NCBI RefSeq assembly: GCF_000314735.2
Contig: NZ_KB375270.1
Location: 1,426,001 to 1,490,000, forward strand
DNA: 64,000 nucleotides
Source: Afipia felis ATCC 53690
Lineage (GTDB): Bacteria; Pseudomonadota; Alphaproteobacteria; Rhizobiales; Xanthobacteraceae
Direction: 5' to 3'
The stretch's first letter is position 1; the number at the start of each line of letters is the position of its first letter. Shown piece by piece: positions 8,492-18,389 of this stretch. The notes below the pieces were generated by a model. The model worked only from the letters and a program-made list of their open reading frames with translations. It did not search any database and had not been told where the DNA came from. A program made the position numbers and the translations under genes.

Positions 8492-10120
8492 TTAAGCTGC
8501 GATCGAACTTTCTTTCGAGTCCGCTAGAATCATATCGGATGCCTTTTCCGCGATCATCACGGCCGGTGCATGCGTATTGCCGGAAACGAGGGTTGGCATG
8601 ATCGAACAATCGACCACGCGCAGACCTCCGATGCCGTGGACCCGAAGCCGGTCATCCGTCACGGCCATCGAATCCGATCCCATCTTGCAGGTGCCAGTGG
8701 GATGGAAAATCGTCGCACCGTATTCACGTGCGAAATCGAGAATCTCGTCGTCGCTGCGCACATCCGCGCCGGGCTTGTATTCCTCGACGAGATAAGGCTT
8801 GAGCGCACTGGTCGACGCAAGGCGGCGTGCGTACTTGATCGATTCCACCGCGCAAATGCGATCGGTTTCGGCCTCGAGATAGTTCGGCCGCATCGACGGC
8901 GGTTCCATCGGGTCGGTCGATTTGATCTCGACCGTCCCGCGCGACTCGGGCCGCAACTGGCAGACCGAGAACGTGCAGCCCGACCACGGATGCGGCTTGC
9001 CGCCCGCCATGTCGGCTGACAGCGTGCCGAAATGAAACTGGATGTCCGGCGTTGCCGAGCCGGGCAGAATCTTCGTGAACAGACCACCCTGGTTGATGCC
9101 GATGCCGAGCGGACCGGTGCGCGTCAGCAGCCACTGCAACCCGATCTTGGCCTGGCTGAACAGCGTCCGCAGATCGTCGTTCGTGGTGATCGGCTTCGAA
9201 ACTTTGTACATCAGGCGCAGTTGCAGATGGTCCTGCAGATTCTGGCCAACGCCCGGCAAATCATGCACCACGTTGATGCCGTGCTTCTGCAGAAGCGACG
9301 CAGGCCCGATGCCCGAAAGCTGCAGGAGCTGCGGCGATTGCAGCGCGCCTGCCGACAGGATCACCTCACGCGACGCGCGCGCTTCCCGCTCGACACCGTT
9401 CTGACGATATCGCACGCCGACCGCGCGGCGGCCTTCGAGAATGACGCCGGTCGTATGTGCGTCCGTCTCGATGCGGAGATTGGCGCGGTTGCGCGCGGGT
9501 TTGAGATAGGCAACCGCTGACGAAATCCGCAAGCCGTTATGCGTGAACAGCTGATAGTAGCCGACGCCTTCCTGATTCCCGCTGTTGAAATCCTCGGTGC
9601 GCGGCACTCCAAGTTCACTTGCGCCGCGAATGATGGCTTCCATCAGTTCGTGCTTGCCGCCGATGTCGGACGACCACAACGGCCCCTTGTCGCTATGCGT
9701 TGCGTTTGCGCCGCGGCTGTTGTGCTCCGACTTCATGAAATAAGGCAGGACGCTGTTCCAGTCCCAGCCGGTGTTACCGAGCTGTGCCCAGTGATCGTAA
9801 TCCTCACGCTGACCGCGAATGAAGATCAACCCGTTGATCGAGCTCGAACCGCCGAGACCGCGACCGCGCGGCCAGTAAATCCGGCGATCCTTCATGTTGG
9901 GTTCGGGATCGGTGTAGTAGCCCCAGTTGTAGGCCTTGTGGAACATCGTCTTCCCGTAACCGATGGGAATGTGGATCCACAGGTAGTTGTCCTTCGGCCC
10001 TGCCTCCAGCAGCAACACCTTGTGACGGCCATCGGCGCTCAACCGGTTCGCTAGCACGCAGCCAGCCGAGCCTGCCCCCACAACGATGTAGTCAAACTGA
10101 TCGGCCGTTCCCACCATCAC
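8492..10120 (-). CDS. GMC-family FAD oxidoreductase, candidate isethionate dehydrogenase
   Basis: A 542-residue flavoprotein of the glucose-methanol-choline family. FAD-binding YIVVGAGSAGCVLANRLSADGRHKVLLLEAG is at about residues 11-40, the GMC signature WPRGRGLGGSSSINGLIFIRGQREDYDHW at about 85-112, and the second signature GALQSPQLLQLSGIGP at about 262-277. The C-terminus has FHPTGTCKMG and ...GNTHAPAVMIAEKASDMI, holding the catalytic His of choline-dehydrogenase-like enzymes. GTG at 10120 and ATG at 10117 are both possible starts. It oxidises a primary alcohol to an aldehyde. With xsc and pta nearby, the predicted reaction is isethionate to sulfoacetaldehyde. The family call is firm; the substrate is inference. 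Confidence 0.9.
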   Translation of the reverse strand: MMVGTADQFDYIVVGAGSAGCVLANRLSADGRHKVLLLEAGPKDNYLWIHIPIGYGKTMFHKAYNWGYYTDPEPNMKDRRIYWPRGRGLGGSSSINGLIFIRGQREDYDHWAQLGNTGWDWNSVLPYFMKSEHNSRGANATHSDKGPLWSSDIGGKHELMEAIIRGASELGVPRTEDFNSGNQEGVGYYQLFTHNGLRISSAVAYLKPARNRANLRIETDAHTTGVILEGRRAVGVRYRQNGVEREARASREVILSAGALQSPQLLQLSGIGPASLLQKHGINVVHDLPGVGQNLQDHLQLRLMYKVSKPITTNDDLRTLFSQAKIGLQWLLTRTGPLGIGINQGGLFTKILPGSATPDIQFHFGTLSADMAGGKPHPWSGCTFSVCQLRPESRGTVEIKSTDPMEPPSMRPNYLEAETDRICAVESIKYARRLASTSALKPYLVEEYKPGADVRSDDEILDFAREYGATIFHPTGTCKMGSDSMAVTDDRLRVHGIGGLRVVDCSIMPTLVSGNTHAPAVMIAEKASDMILADSKESSIAA

Positions 10121-10210
10121 GTTTATTCCATTTATTGAGACGATTTATCTTGAAGATTGAACTTCGCACAAAATGTTGTCAACGTAGTCGCGTGGTTTTT
10201 GGCTCACTCA

Positions 10211-11077
10211 ATGGAATCGGTTTTGAAAATGTCCACGCAAACGACGACCTCGGTTTCGGAACGAGCCCTGCTCCTGCTCGAAACCATCGCCCAAGCGAAA
10301 GAGCCGCCGACGCTCAACGAACTGATGACCGCGATCCGATTGCCGAAAGCGACGACGCACCGCTTCGTCGCGCTGCTTGAGCGACTTGGATTCGTTCAGC
10401 GCGCCGCGGATGGACGACGTTATGAGGTCGGTAGCCGCCTCCTCGCCCTCTCACTCGATGGTATGCGTCGCTCGTTCGATCTCGCGCCACGCCGCGTCAT
10501 CCTCTCCGGGCTGGTGAAAGAGATCGGCGAGACCTGCAACATCACCATGCTCGATGGCGAGCGCCTGATTTATCTCGATCGCGTCGAATCCGATTGGCCG
10601 CTGCAATTCCGCCTCAGCGTCGGCTCACGCGTGCCTTTGCATTGCACGGCAAGCGGCAAGCTGTTTCTCAGCCTGGCGCCAGCGCCACTGCGCAAGGCGC
10701 TGTTCCGCACGCAGCCGTTCCAGCGCTACACCGCGCGAACCCTGACCACCACGGAACAACTCGAGACCGAACTCGCACGAATTCGCCAGACCGGTGTCGG
10801 CACCGACAATGAGGAGTTCATGGAAGGCATGGCGGCCACCGCCGTTCCGATCCGGGATTCGCGCGGACGGATCTGTGCCACCGTCGCGGTGCATGGTCCC
10901 GTCACGCGACTGCCGCTCGCACGTGCGCTCGCATTGGTGCCCGCCTTGAAGAAAGCTGCCAAGGCTCTCGAGCAGACTCTCCTGTTCGATAACCCCTCTC
11001 CTGCTTCCGGTTCGTCGGCCAACGCCGCAGATGCACCGGCTTCTGTCCCACAGCATGCGGTGCATCCTGCGGAATAA
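10211..11077 (+). CDS. IclR-family regulator, second copy beside the sulfonate module
   Basis: About 289 residues, divergent from the GMC gene. HTH: ALLLLETIAQAKEPPTLNELMTAIRLPKATTHRFVALLERLGFVQR. Effector domain: GETCNITMLDGERLIYLDRVESDWPLQFRLSVGSRVPLHCTASGKLFL. An ATG at 10211 is used; the ATG at 10229 (MSTQTT...) is an equally plausible start and an upstream in-frame ATG at 10157 is less likely. It shares many identical positions with the IclR protein at 5.3-6.1 kb, especially the YLDRVES-WPL and SGKLFL segments, so the two probably sense related compounds. It likely controls the GMC-MFS operon. The C-terminal tail (PSPASGSSANAADAPASVPQHA) is low complexity. Confidence 0.9.
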   Translation: MESVLKMSTQTTTSVSERALLLLETIAQAKEPPTLNELMTAIRLPKATTHRFVALLERLGFVQRAADGRRYEVGSRLLALSLDGMRRSFDLAPRRVILSGLVKEIGETCNITMLDGERLIYLDRVESDWPLQFRLSVGSRVPLHCTASGKLFLSLAPAPLRKALFRTQPFQRYTARTLTTTEQLETELARIRQTGVGTDNEEFMEGMAATAVPIRDSRGRICATVAVHGPVTRLPLARALALVPALKKAAKALEQTLLFDNPSPASGSSANAADAPASVPQHAVHPAE

Positions 11078-11247
11078 CAGCGCAGGCTGGGGCTTTATCA
11101 GCAATATCGGGCGACAGCGAAAAACCATGCTACCGGCATAGGTGAGGAAGCAGCTTTGTTCCTCACCGGCGGACAAAAATGCCGGTTTGTTTTCTTGAAA
11201 GCCGCGGTGGCGCGGGAGACAATTGACCTCGCACAGAAGGTCTCACG

Positions 11248-11469
11248 ATGCCGCAACATTTATCTGCCGATCCGGCCAAGCATCCGGTGTGGAGCGAGCA
11301 TGGCGCCGTCGCAAACCGCCGCTATTCCCCGGTGGTGCGCCTCGGCACCGTCGCGTTCTGGACCCTGATTGCAGGATTGCTGCTCGCGCGACTTCTCGTC
11401 GCCGATCCCAACACGTCCGAGACAACGGCTTCCACGCCGCAGACGCAGACCACCACCGCGCTTCGCTGA
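11248..11469 (+). CDS. Small single-span membrane protein of unknown function
   Basis: A 73-residue product starting at an ATG with AGAAGGT about 8 nt upstream. It has a hydrophilic N-terminus, one membrane segment (about residues 32-52, [21 protein letters not shown]) and a Thr/Ser/Gln-rich tail. No family was recognised. A good ribosome site, its own intrinsic terminator immediately downstream and a position unconnected to either neighbour argue for a real single-gene transcript. Function unknown. Confidence 0.55.
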   Translation: MPQHLSADPAKHPVWSEHGAVANRRYSPVVRLGTVAFWTLIAGLLLARLLVADPNTSETTASTPQTQTTTALR

Positions 11470-11483
11470 CATCAAGATAGACA

Positions 11484-11520
11484 ACCGGCGCCATCCGTCA
11501 GATGACGCCGGTTTTTTTAT
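11484..11520. terminator. Intrinsic terminator between the small membrane protein and metE
   Basis: ACCGGCG (11484-11490) pairs with CGCCGGT (11506-11512), with further CATC/GATG pairing inside, followed by seven T residues on the plus strand. It ends the small ORF and may also serve the convergent metE transcript. Confidence 0.82.
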
Positions 11521-11535
11521 TAAGCCTGTTTCGTA

Positions 11536-13878
11536 TCAGGCCTGCGCCCTCAACTCGCGCGCGGCCGCAACCATGTTCACGAGTGCAGGCCGCACCTCAT
11601 CCCATTTGCGGGTCTTCAGCCCACAATCGGGATTGATCCAGAGCTGCTCATCCGCAAGACGATTGCGCGCGAGCTTCAGGAGCTCCGTCATCTCACTGAT
11701 CTCAGGCACGCGTGGCGAATGAATGTCGTAGACGCCCGGACCGATTTCGTTGGGATATTTGTAGCTCTTGAAAGCGTCGAGCAATTCCATCTTGGAGCGC
11801 GATGTCTCGATCGAAATCACGTCGGCATCCATCGCGCCGATCGCATCGATGATGTCGTTGAACTCCGAATAGCACATGTGCGTGTGGATCTGCGTCTCGT
11901 CCTTCACGCCGGAGGCGCAGAGACGGAAGCTGCCCACCGCCCAGTCGAGATAGGTTTTCCATTCAGAGCGGCGCAATGGAAGGCCTTCGCGCAGCGCCGC
12001 CTCGTCGATCTGGATCATCGTCGCACCAGCCTTCTCGAGGTCGACCACCTCGTCACGAATCGCCAGCGCGATCTGGCGGCAGGATTCGCTGCGCGGAATA
12101 TCGTCGCGCACGAACGACCAGTTCAGGATGGTGACCGGGCCGGTCAGCATGCCCTTCATTGGCCGCTCGGTCAGCGACTGCGCGTAGGACCACCACTCCA
12201 CCGTCATCGGCTTGGGACGCGAGACATCCCCGAACAGGATCGGCGGACGCACGCAGCGCGAACCGTAACTTTGCACCCAGCCGTTCTTGGTGAAGACGAA
12301 GCCCGAAAGCTGCTCGCCGAAATACTGTACCATGTCGTTGCGCTCGAACTCGCCATGCACCAGCACGTCGAGACCGACTTCTTCCTGCCAGCGGACAGTG
12401 CGCTCTGTCTCTTCGCGCAGGAACTTGTTGTAGTCCGTGTCCGACAGCGCACCCTTGGTGTGGGCGGCGCGCGCCTTGCGAACTTCGCTGGTCTGCGGGA
12501 ACGAACCGATAGTCGTGGTCGGGAAGGCAGGCAGCTTGAACTTCTCACGCTGCGCTTTCGCCCGCGCCGCGAATGCGCTCTTGCGCTTCGCCATGTCGGA
12601 TGTGACCGCCTTGAGGCGCTCGGCGACGACCTTGTTGTTGACCTTAGGCGAGGTCTTGCGGGCGGCCGCTGCGGCAGCGGACGCTTCGAGTTCGGCGACG
12701 ACACTGGCGCGGCCGGATGCGAGCGCCTTGCCCAGCGCGGACAGTTCGCTCATCTTCTGTAGCGAGAAGGCGAGCCAGCTTCGGACGTCGGCATCAAGCC
12801 CGGTCTCCACGTCGAGATCGATCGGCACATGCAGCAGCGAGCACGAAGGCGAGATCTCGACCTTATCGTTGCCGCGCGCGGCGACAACCGGCTCGATGCG
12901 ATCGAGGATCGCTGGCAGGTTGGCACGCCAGATGTTGCGGCCGTCGATGACGCCGAGCGAGAACACCAGATCAGACTTTGCCTTCTTGATCGCAGCCTCA
13001 AGCTGTTCCGGCGCGCGGATCAGATCGAGATGTAGACCGGCGACCGGCAGTGCCATGGCGGTGTCGAAATTATCGCCGAGCGCACCGAAATAGGTGTTGA
13101 GCATCACCTTGATGTCGGGCACCTCGCGAGCGATCGTGGCATAGGCATTCCCCAGCGCATCGCGCGCGGCCGTGTCGAGATCGAGCACCAGGCATGGTTC
13201 GTCGATCTGCACCCACTCCGCGCCCTCGGCCGCGAGGCGCTTCAGTACCTCGATGTAAACCGGCAGCAGTCCATCCAGCAGCGACAGCGGATTGAGGGAT
13301 GCATCCTTGCTCTTGCCGAGCTTGAGGAACGTGACCGGGCCAAGCAGCACCGGCCGTGTCTGATGGCCGAGCGCCTTGGCTTCCTTGTACTCGTCGATCG
13401 GCTTGGTGGACGACAGCGCGAAGATCTGCCCCTTGCTGAATTCAGGCACCATGTAGTGATAGTTGGTGTCGAACCACTTGGTCATCTCCTGCGCGGGCAC
13501 GCCGTGACCGGTGTGATGCACATGGCCGTGCGCACAGGTCTCGGCGCTGCCTTCCGCGCCGCGCGCCATCGCAAAATAGGTCGCGAGCGATACGTTGCCG
13601 CCCTTCCAGCCGTAGATTTCCGGAATGGCACCGACCATCGCACTGGTGTCGAGCACATGATCGTACAACGAGAAATCGTTGGACGGGATGACGCTAACCC
13701 CGCGCGCCTTCTGGCGTGCCCAGTTCGCAGCTCGCAACTCGGCCGCAGTTGCGAGCAAGGCTTTCTCATCGATCTTGCCCGCCCAGAAGCTTTCCAGTGC
13801 GGTTTTCAGTTCGCGGCGCGGACCGATGCGCGGCGTACCAAGCGTGGCGACAGCGAGAGTGACAGACGAATTCGACAT
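11536..13878 (-). CDS. metE: Cobalamin-independent methionine synthase
   Basis: Transfers the methyl group of 5-methyltetrahydropteroyl-triglutamate to homocysteine without B12. The 780-residue product has the two-barrel layout. The N-terminal barrel starts at [23 protein letters not shown], and the C-terminal barrel carries the zinc-site segments [18 protein letters not shown] and [17 protein letters not shown]. The ATG at 13878 (MSNSSVTL) is preferred to an in-frame start at 14046, because the extension would translate the leader containing a cobalamin riboswitch. A CGGGG ribosome site lies about 11 nt upstream. The riboswitch predicts repression when cobalamin is plentiful, when a B12-dependent MetH would take over; metH is not in this window. 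Confidence 0.97.
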   Translation of the reverse strand: MSNSSVTLAVATLGTPRIGPRRELKTALESFWAGKIDEKALLATAAELRAANWARQKARGVSVIPSNDFSLYDHVLDTSAMVGAIPEIYGWKGGNVSLATYFAMARGAEGSAETCAHGHVHHTGHGVPAQEMTKWFDTNYHYMVPEFSKGQIFALSSTKPIDEYKEAKALGHQTRPVLLGPVTFLKLGKSKDASLNPLSLLDGLLPVYIEVLKRLAAEGAEWVQIDEPCLVLDLDTAARDALGNAYATIAREVPDIKVMLNTYFGALGDNFDTAMALPVAGLHLDLIRAPEQLEAAIKKAKSDLVFSLGVIDGRNIWRANLPAILDRIEPVVAARGNDKVEISPSCSLLHVPIDLDVETGLDADVRSWLAFSLQKMSELSALGKALASGRASVVAELEASAAAAAARKTSPKVNNKVVAERLKAVTSDMAKRKSAFAARAKAQREKFKLPAFPTTTIGSFPQTSEVRKARAAHTKGALSDTDYNKFLREETERTVRWQEEVGLDVLVHGEFERNDMVQYFGEQLSGFVFTKNGWVQSYGSRCVRPPILFGDVSRPKPMTVEWWSYAQSLTERPMKGMLTGPVTILNWSFVRDDIPRSESCRQIALAIRDEVVDLEKAGATMIQIDEAALREGLPLRRSEWKTYLDWAVGSFRLCASGVKDETQIHTHMCYSEFNDIIDAIGAMDADVISIETSRSKMELLDAFKSYKYPNEIGPGVYDIHSPRVPEISEMTELLKLARNRLADEQLWINPDCGLKTRKWDEVRPALVNMVAAARELRAQA

Positions 13879-13963
13879 GGCTTCGAAACCCCGAAATACG
13901 AGAAACGGCGGGGATGAAGTGCGCGCACGCCAACCGAAGCGCGCGAGCACCTCAGGACTACGC

Positions 13964-14190
13964 CCACCGGACACCCCGCCCGTGGAAACATCTCGTCGCG
14001 GCAGGTCTCCTGGCTTGCGGGTCGCGGCCCACACCCGTCTTCCCAAAGCAGGAACGCTTCAGTGACACGATTGGATGCAGGCTCGCCGCTCACAGTTGCG
14101 GGGGCAGCGCCGGAATTAGCGCTTTATGCGCTTCACCGGCTTCCCTCTTAGCTTCGTCTTCAAGATGATGACGAAGACCACGACAGGTCG
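13964..14190 (-). promoter_or_regulatory. Cobalamin riboswitch controlling metE
   Basis: Read on the minus strand, the leader shows the conserved cobalamin aptamer elements in order: AAGAGGGAAGCCGGTGAA near 14150-14133, the GCTGCCCCCGCAACTGTGAGC block near 14107-14090, and the B12 box AGCCAGGAGACCTGCC at 14015-14000. A 22-nt element at 13985-13964 follows the box and recurs almost unchanged after the nrd riboswitch. The aptamer lies about 90 nt upstream of the metE start. This class normally shuts off expression on binding adenosylcobalamin. Confidence 0.93.
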
Positions 14191-14235
14191 AAATATGACG
14201 TTGGGAAAAAATCAGTCAACGCGCGAGGGGTGGGA

Positions 14236-14904
14236 TTATCGCTCGCCCTCGGTGGAATCCTGCCCATAGAACTTCACCCCGAGCTCGATCGGCTCTCGCC
14301 CGCAGGCCCGGCGGTGGGCATTGCTATCGCGCAGCGAATACACGCAGCCGCAATATTCCTGTTGGTAGAATTCTTCGCGCTTGCTGATGTCGATCATGCG
14401 CGCCGAACCGCCGCCCTTGCGCCAGTTGTAATCCCAATACTCGATGCCGTCGTACTTCGAGGCCGCGCGCTTTCCGCAATCATTGATCTGCGCCATGTTC
14501 TTCCAGCGCGAGATGCCGAGCGAACTGGTGATGACGGGGAAGCCGTGCTCGTGCGCATAGAGCGCGGTGCGCTCGAAGCGCATGTCGAAGCACATGGTGC
14601 AGCGGGCGCCGCGCTCCGGCTCCCATTCCATGCCCTTGGCGCGCGCGAACCAATTATCCTTGTCGTAATCGGCATCGATGAATCCGACGCCGTGCTTTTC
14701 GGCGAAGCGCACGTTCTCATCCTTGCGCAGCAGATATTCGCGCTCGGGATGGATGTTCGGGTTGTAGAAGAAGATGGTGTAGTCGACGCCGGAGGCCAGC
14801 ATCGCCTCCATCACCTCGCCCGAGCACGGCGCGCAGCACGAATGCAGCAGAACTTTCTTCTGCCCACCCGGTGGATTGAGGATCGGTCGAACAAAATCAT
14901 TCAT
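14236..14904 (-). CDS. queH: Epoxyqueuosine reductase QueH (cobalamin-independent)
   Basis: A 222-residue protein of the former DUF208 family. The N-terminal [21 protein letters not shown] and the later [21 protein letters not shown] and YCGCVYSL cysteine motifs are the predicted Fe-S/metal ligands of QueH. QueH reduces epoxyqueuosine to queuosine in tRNA, the same step as the cobalamin-dependent QueG. The ATG at 14904 is chosen; a TTG at 14922 would add six residues. It lies between the metE riboswitch and the nrd riboswitch, transcribed towards metE. I see no cobalamin riboswitch of its own in 14923-15160. Confidence 0.92.
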   Translation of the reverse strand: MNDFVRPILNPPGGQKKVLLHSCCAPCSGEVMEAMLASGVDYTIFFYNPNIHPEREYLLRKDENVRFAEKHGVGFIDADYDKDNWFARAKGMEWEPERGARCTMCFDMRFERTALYAHEHGFPVITSSLGISRWKNMAQINDCGKRAASKYDGIEYWDYNWRKGGGSARMIDISKREEFYQQEYCGCVYSLRDSNAHRRACGREPIELGVKFYGQDSTEGER

Positions 14905-15133
14905 CGCGTGGCTCGCCTGCAAAGGCTTTGTCGGTGATGGCTCTATCTAATGAGAGCCTCTCTATCCGTAAAGCGCGGTCGATTCGGGGATTCGATCGGA
15001 ACAATCCTATTCCGCCGAATGTCCTTGGCCCCGGAACCAGAATCGCCGCACTGTGGTCAGCGCTGAAAGGCTTGAGGTTTTTACCAAGCCTCGGCCTGGC
15101 TCCGGGGATAACGGGGACCGTTTTAATCATTCC

Positions 15134-15400
15134 TTGACTCTTTCGGCCAAAGATCACCACATATAGATGTCACGGTTCCACTAGGCTCAAAATCTAGTGG
15201 CTAAGAGGGAAGCCGGTGAACCGCACCCGATGCGGAAATCCGGCGCTGCCCCCGCAACTGTCAGCAGCGAGCTGCTTCGCCATTACGTCACTGGCCTTGG
15301 CCGGGAAGACAAAGAAGCCGCAACGACCTGCAAGCCAGGAGACCTGCCGCGACACCGAAAAATCGTCCACGGACGGGGTGTCCGGCGGCCGCCAGCAATC
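15134..15400 (+). promoter_or_regulatory. Cobalamin riboswitch and candidate promoter controlling nrdAB
   Basis: A possible -35 (TTGACT, 15134-15139) precedes an AT-rich stretch (ACATATAGA, around 15159-15167). The aptamer follows: stem CCACTAG/CTAGTGG (15179-15201), AAGAGGGAAGCCGGTGAA (from about 15203), GCTGCCCCCGCAACTGTCAGC (from about 15244) and the B12 box AGCCAGGAGACCTGCC (15333-15348). A 22-nt element at 15367-15388 matches the one downstream of the metE B12 box. The nrdA start is about 80 nt further on. Cobalamin is expected to repress nrdAB, favouring a B12-dependent class II reductase encoded elsewhere. The aptamer call is firm, the promoter tentative. Confidence 0.92.
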
Positions 15401-15468
15401 GGCATTTTGCCGAGCGCTCAAGCGCCTCGACTCCCCGCCTTCCGCAATCCGCATCACGGGGCCTGTCG

Positions 15469-18369
15469 ATGTCGCTGAACCTGCAAACTGCCAAAACTGA
15501 AAAAGTGCCGCTCATCCAATTGAGTCTCGATTCGCTGGCTTCGTCGCCGAGCGAACCGGCCATGCAGATCATACGACGCAACGGCACGGTGTCTCGCTTT
15601 GACCCGTCGAAGATTTCGATCGCGATGACCAAGGCGTTTCTTGCGGTAGAGGGACACACGGCGGCCGCATCGCGTCGTGTGCATGAGGCGGTCGAGCAAC
15701 TGACGCACGAAGTTGTCGCCACCCTCACCCGCCGTCTCGGCGAAGGCCGCACCTTCCACATCGAGGATGTGCAAGATCAGGTCGAGCTCGCTTTGATGCG
15801 CAGCGAACACCACAAGGTCGCGCGCGCCTACGTGCTCTATCGCGAAGAGCGCGCCCGCGAGCGCGCCGCCGATAAAGCCACCGCGACCACGTCAAACGAG
15901 CCCGCGCTGCAGATGACGCTCGCGAACGGCACCCGCGTGCCGCTCGACCTCAAGCGCTTCGAACTCATCATTCGTGAAGCCTGCGAGGGACTCGACGCCG
16001 TCGATCCCGCACCGGTGCTCGCGGAAGCCCGCCGCAACCTCTATGACGGCATCAGCCAGGATGAGCTCGCGCTCGCCTCCATCATGGCGGCGCGCACACT
16101 GGTCGAACAGGAACCGAACTACGCCTATGTCAGCGCGCGTCTGTTGCTCGACAAGCTGCGCAGCGAGGTTCTGAGCTTCGTTCACGGCACGCCGAGCAAC
16201 GCCTCTCAATCCGACATGGCGACGCGCTATGCCGAATATTTTCCGGCTTACATCAAGACCGGCATCGAATCCGAGCTGCTCGATCCGGAATTGGGCCGTT
16301 TCGATCTCGCCCGGTTGGCGGCCGCGCTGAAGCCCGAGCGCGACCTGCAATTTCAGTTCCTGGGGTTGCAGACGCTCTATGACCGTTACTTCCTACACGT
16401 GCATGGCGCGCGCATCGAGCTGCCGCAGGCGTTCTTCATGCGCGTCGCGATGGGCCTCGCCGTGCGCGAAATCGACCGCGAAGCGCGCGCGATCGAATTC
16501 TACAACCTGCTGTCGTCGTTCGACTTCATGGCCTCGACGCCGACGCTGTTCAATTCCGGTACGCTGCGCCCGCAACTCTCAAGCTGCTTCCTCACCACCG
16601 TCGCCGACGATCTCGACGGCATCTTCAAAGCGGTGAAGGACAATGCGTTGCTGGCGAAATATTCCGGCGGCCTCGGCAACGACTGGACGCCGGTGCGCGG
16701 CCTCGGCGCCCACATCAAGGGCACCAACGGCGAAAGCCAGGGCGTGGTCCCGTTCCTGAAGGTGGCCAATGACACCGCCATCGCCGTCAACCAGGGCGGC
16801 AAGCGCAAGGGCGCGGTGTGCGCCTACCTCGAGACATGGCACATCGACATCGAGGAATTCCTCGATCTGCGCAAAAACACCGGCGACGACCGCCGCCGCA
16901 CTCACGACATGAACACCGCAAACTGGGTGCCCGACCTGTTCATGCAGCGCGTCGAAGCCGATGGCGAATGGACACTGTTCTCGCCGAACGAGACGCCGGA
17001 CCTGCACGACCTTTACGGCCCGGCCTTCAAGACCGCTTATGAAGGTTACGAAGCGAAAGCCGCGCGCGGCGAAATCCGCGTCTTCAAACAAGTGCGCGCC
17101 ACCGACCTGTGGCGGCGCATGCTGACCATGCTGTTCGAAACCGGCCATCCGTGGATCACCTTCAAGGACCCATGCAACCTGCGCTCGCCGCAGCAGCACA
17201 CCGGCGTCGTGCATTCCTCGAACCTTTGCACCGAGATCACGCTCAACACCTCGGCGGATGAGGTCGCTGTGTGCAACCTCGGCTCGATCAACCTGCTCAA
17301 TCACACCACGCGCGAGGGGCTCGACCGGGACAAGCTTCAGCGCACCATCACGACCGCAGTGCGGATGCTCGATAACGTCATCGACATTAATTTCTATACC
17401 ATTCCCGAGGCGCGCCGCTCCAATCTGAAGCACCGCCCCGTCGGCATGGGCCTGATGGGTTTCCAGGATGCGCTGCATGTCCAGCGCATTCCGATTGCGT
17501 CCGACGCCGCTGTCGCCTTCGCCGACGAGAGCATGGAAATCATCAGCTATCACGCGATCTCGGCGTCGGTCGATCTCGCCGTTGAGCGCGGTCGCTATCC
17601 GTCCTTCGACGGTTCGCTGTGGTCGCAGGGTATCCTGCCGATCGACTCCGTCGCTATTCTTTCGAAGGCACGCGATGGCGCTCCACTGAACGCGTCCGCA
17701 ACACTCGACTGGTCGAGCCTGCGCGAGCGCGTCCGCAAGGACGGCATGCGCAACTCCAACGTGATGGCGATCGCGCCGACGGCGACGATCTCCAACATCT
17801 GCGGCGTGGCGCAATCGATCGAGCCCTCCTATCAGAACCTGTTCGTCAAATCGAACATGTCGGGTGATTTCACCGTCGTGAATGAGCACCTCGTGCACGA
17901 CCTCAAGTCACGCGGCTTGTGGGACGAAGTGATGGTGTCCGACCTGAAATATTTCGACGGCAGCGTCGGCCAGATCGACCGCGTGCCGGACGATCTAAAG
18001 GCACTGTATGCGACCGCGTTCGAAATCGACACCTCATGGCTGATCGAATCTGCTGCACGGCGGCAGAAGTGGATCGATCAGGCGCAATCGCTCAACCTCT
18101 ACATCGCCAATCCGTCGGGCAAGAAACTCGACCAGCTCTATCGCCTCGCATGGCAGCTCGGCCTGAAGACCACCTATTACCTGCGCTCGCGCAGCGCCAC
18201 GCATGTCGAGAAGTCGACCCTGAAGGGCACCGACGGCAAGCTCAACGCGGTGTCCGCATCGGGAATGCTGGCGCACGCGCCGATTATCATTCCGAACGCT
18301 ACCGCGCCCGACCTTGATGGCGTCCATGCCTGTTCGATCGACAATCCCGACTGCGAAGCCTGCCAATAA
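15469..18369 (+). CDS. nrdA: Ribonucleoside-diphosphate reductase large subunit (class I)
   Basis: A 966-residue catalytic subunit that makes deoxynucleotides with NrdB. An ATP-cone regulatory domain begins at residue 32 ([31 protein letters not shown]), and a second cone-like repeat begins near residue 147 ([29 protein letters not shown]). The barrel carries the expected segments: LSSCFLTTV (substrate-site Cys), [20 protein letters not shown] and [14 protein letters not shown]. The C-terminus ends DCEACQ, the shuttle Cys pair. ATG 15469 follows a CGGGG ribosome site; an internal ATG at 15562 would begin exactly at the first ATP cone. It is translated from a cobalamin-riboswitch leader. Confidence 0.97.
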   Translation: MSLNLQTAKTEKVPLIQLSLDSLASSPSEPAMQIIRRNGTVSRFDPSKISIAMTKAFLAVEGHTAAASRRVHEAVEQLTHEVVATLTRRLGEGRTFHIEDVQDQVELALMRSEHHKVARAYVLYREERARERAADKATATTSNEPALQMTLANGTRVPLDLKRFELIIREACEGLDAVDPAPVLAEARRNLYDGISQDELALASIMAARTLVEQEPNYAYVSARLLLDKLRSEVLSFVHGTPSNASQSDMATRYAEYFPAYIKTGIESELLDPELGRFDLARLAAALKPERDLQFQFLGLQTLYDRYFLHVHGARIELPQAFFMRVAMGLAVREIDREARAIEFYNLLSSFDFMASTPTLFNSGTLRPQLSSCFLTTVADDLDGIFKAVKDNALLAKYSGGLGNDWTPVRGLGAHIKGTNGESQGVVPFLKVANDTAIAVNQGGKRKGAVCAYLETWHIDIEEFLDLRKNTGDDRRRTHDMNTANWVPDLFMQRVEADGEWTLFSPNETPDLHDLYGPAFKTAYEGYEAKAARGEIRVFKQVRATDLWRRMLTMLFETGHPWITFKDPCNLRSPQQHTGVVHSSNLCTEITLNTSADEVAVCNLGSINLLNHTTREGLDRDKLQRTITTAVRMLDNVIDINFYTIPEARRSNLKHRPVGMGLMGFQDALHVQRIPIASDAAVAFADESMEIISYHAISASVDLAVERGRYPSFDGSLWSQGILPIDSVAILSKARDGAPLNASATLDWSSLRERVRKDGMRNSNVMAIAPTATISNICGVAQSIEPSYQNLFVKSNMSGDFTVVNEHLVHDLKSRGLWDEVMVSDLKYFDGSVGQIDRVPDDLKALYATAFEIDTSWLIESAARRQKWIDQAQSLNLYIANPSGKKLDQLYRLAWQLGLKTTYYLRSRSATHVEKSTLKGTDGKLNAVSASGMLAHAPIIIPNATAPDLDGVHACSIDNPDCEACQ

Positions 18370-18389
18370 GAACAAGAAAGGAAAGTACG

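Noticed and set aside
13879..14046. N-terminal extension of MetE from 14046
   Set aside because: The extra codons translate the riboswitch region, and the known MetE N-terminus begins at the ATG at 13878.
14923..15160. Possible third cobalamin riboswitch or small gene upstream of queH
   Set aside because: I looked on the minus strand for the B12 box and the GCCGGTGAA and CCCCCGCAACTG blocks and found none. The 87-codon open frame across this stretch lacks a ribosome site and any family resemblance.
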